From NCBI RefSeq assembly GCF_014596945.1, contig NZ_JACVXB010000006.1, positions 1,770 through 65,769 of the forward strand: DNA of 64,000 bases. The letters are read 5' to 3'. Numbering within the stretch: position 1 is the stretch's first letter; each line of letters opens with the position of its first letter. Source of the stretch: Aestuariibaculum sediminum (GTDB lineage: Bacteria > Bacteroidota > Bacteroidia > Flavobacteriales > Flavobacteriaceae). Position numbers and translations under genes: made by a program. Of this stretch, positions 62,829-64,000 are shown in pieces. Under the pieces are notes generated by a model that was not told where the DNA came from, did not search any database, and saw nothing but the letters and a program-made list of their open reading frames with translations.

Positions 62829-63704
62829 ATGAGTACCTATAACCAACCCTACCTTATTGCAGAAATTGGATGTAACCATAAAGGAGACATAAGTATTGCC
62901 AAAGAACTCATTAAAGTTGCAAAAATATTTTGCAATGCACAGGCTGTTAAATTTCAAAAGCGAAATAATAAAGAACTTTTAACCACAGAGCAATATAACC
63001 AGCCACATCCCAATCCGCATAATGCTTATGGAGACACCTATGGTGAACATCGTGAATTTTTAGAGTTCTCATTGGAACAACACCGGGAATTAAAAGAATA
63101 TTGTGATAGCTTAGATATTACCTACGCATCATCTGTTTGGGATGTAACCTCGGCGAAACAAATAGCGTCTTTAAACCCTGATTTTATTAAGATTCCTTCG
63201 GCATGTAATAATCATGTTGCTATGTTAGAATGGTTGTGTAAAAATTATTCAGGAGAAATTCATGTGTCTACAGGAATGACTACAAAATCAGAGATTGATG
63301 AACTCGTGACTTTTTTTAAGACTCATAATCGGCATAAAGATGTGGTGCTGTATAATTGTACTTCAGGATACCCGGTACCATTTGAAGATGTATGTCTTTT
63401 AGATATTCAGTTGTTGAAAGAAAATTATCAACATCAGGTAAAGCACATAGGGTTTTCTGGGCATCACTTAGGTATAGCAGTTGATGTGGCCGCATACACG
63501 TTGGGAGCCCATATTATTGAGCGCCATTACACGCTGGACAGAACATGGAAGGGGACTGATCATGCGGCTTCGTTAGAACCTATGGGGTTACGTAAATTGG
63601 AACGTGATTTGAATGCTGTGTATAAAGCTTTAACATATAAGCAAACAGATATTTTACCTATTGAGCAGACGCAGCGTCATAAATTGAAATATCAAAACCA
63701 ATGA
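62829..63704 (+). CDS. NeuB-like nonulosonate synthase lacking the SAF domain
   Basis: The 291 residues form the TIM barrel of NeuB-type enzymes: LIAEIGCNHKGDISIA, AVKFQKRN, FIKIPSACNNH, HVSTGMT, GFSGHHLGIAV and HIIERHYTLDRTWKGTDHAASLEP. Usual NeuB is about 345 residues with a C-terminal SAF (antifreeze-like) domain, which is absent here. The GFSDH motif reads GFSGH. Condenses phosphoenolpyruvate with ManNAc, mannose or their 6-phosphates; which substrate is inference. Directly after the CMP-synthetase gene (12 bp). Confidence 0.85.
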   Translation: MSTYNQPYLIAEIGCNHKGDISIAKELIKVAKIFCNAQAVKFQKRNNKELLTTEQYNQPHPNPHNAYGDTYGEHREFLEFSLEQHRELKEYCDSLDITYASSVWDVTSAKQIASLNPDFIKIPSACNNHVAMLEWLCKNYSGEIHVSTGMTTKSEIDELVTFFKTHNRHKDVVLYNCTSGYPVPFEDVCLLDIQLLKENYQHQVKHIGFSGHHLGIAVDVAAYTLGAHIIERHYTLDRTWKGTDHAASLEPMGLRKLERDLNAVYKALTYKQTDILPIEQTQRHKLKYQNQ

Positions 63705-63705
63705 T

Positions 63706-64000
63706 ATGATTTTTAGCAAAAACAGAATCAGATTGTTTTGGTGGAGTGAGGTGTTTATTCAAAAGAAAACCAAAGAAAATTTTGGGGATCTCCTTGGGAA
63801 ATACCTGGTAGAAAAAATTACTGGGAAACAAGTGGTTTTTACACGACCTGATTCAATATCTATTTCTAACTGGTTTACGCCAATTTATTTAACAGTAGGG
63901 AGTATTTTAACCTATGCGAATACAAATTGTATTGTTTGGGGAAGTGGTATTATTTCTAAAGCATATAACACAAAGCCAGCTCAGTTTTTGGCTGTGCGTG
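63706..64000 (+). CDS. Polysaccharide pyruvyl transferase family protein, 5' part
   Basis: A frame opens at ATG 63706, one base after the previous stop codon, and continues past the window end (98 full codons shown): MIFSKNRIRLFWWSEVFIQK, then KENFGDLLGKYLVEKITGK, TVGSILTYA and CIVWGSGIIS. NFGDLLG and WGSGI fit the N-terminal part of the ExoV/pyruvyl transferase family. It is a second member besides that at 51279, which differs in sequence. Confidence 0.75.
   Translation, partial: MIFSKNRIRLFWWSEVFIQKKTKENFGDLLGKYLVEKITGKQVVFTRPDSISISNWFTPIYLTVGSILTYANTNCIVWGSGIISKAYNTKPAQFLAVR

Overview
The window looks like a chromosomal segment from a marine-type member of the Flavobacteriaceae (Bacteroidota). 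The grounds are low GC content, promoter elements of the Bacteroidota type (TAnnTTTG at -7, TTG at -33, about 19 bp apart), very few Shine-Dalgarno-like sites, Bacteroidota-specific families (DUF4295, DUF4369, DUF2795, a SecA of about 1,118 residues without the C-terminal zinc motif, a TonB-dependent receptor with a CarboxypepD_reg domain) and many outer-membrane lipoproteins. I cannot name the genus from sequence alone.

Layout. Bases 1-2769 are the 3' part of a very large repeat protein (Ig/cadherin-like modules in a 1,092-bp super-repeat) ending in a dockerin-like motif. Bases 2.9-31.5 kb are mostly housekeeping and small operons: idi, a queD-like gene, a tRNA-Thr, lipoproteins, a DUF819 membrane protein, a D-Ala-D-Ala dipeptidase, a DEAD-box helicase, a two-domain FKBP lipoprotein, htpG, fabH, a TonB-dependent receptor, a Na+/solute symporter, recR, one glycosyltransferase, a 2-oxoacid dehydrogenase E2, an operon of exonuclease, FAH-family protein, Hpt and cinA, then rpmB-rpmG-DUF4295-ftsY and rimO. 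Bases 31.6-45.6 kb hold a free-standing M23 domain, an AT-rich orphan GT61 enzyme, a DODA-type dioxygenase, a divergent qorB-like/HxlR pair with an inverted repeat between them, a Cys-rich membrane protein next to a secreted transglutaminase-like protein, secA, a cobalamin adenosyltransferase, a methyltransferase and an ABC-F ATPase.

Bases 45.8 kb to the end form one large co-directional surface-polysaccharide locus. It runs Wza-like export lipoprotein, Wzc-like tyrosine autokinase, Wzm/Wzt ABC exporter, a polysaccharide pyruvyl transferase, a GT-B-like transferase, seven further glycosyltransferases (GT2 and GT4 types), a fused CMP-sugar synthetase/KdsC-like phosphatase, a NeuB-like synthase without the SAF domain, and the start of a second pyruvyl transferase that runs off the window. 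The genes touch or overlap and are probably transcribed together. The inferred product is an exported, pyruvylated glycan containing a nonulosonic acid (Kdn- or Neu5Ac-like) that is made through a 9-phosphate intermediate.

Smaller signals outside the named genes are a probable 137-nt transcript with its own promoter and terminator upstream of the dipeptidase gene, two short reading frames (38 and 40 codons) near 4.3-4.7 kb, and a cluster of four ATCGWTAAA-type motifs at 8.5-8.6 kb. The best candidates for something not well described are the nonulosonate module, the free-standing M23 domain, the repeat protein's C-terminal module and the possible small RNA. I found no CRISPR array, transposase, phage gene or clear defence system.
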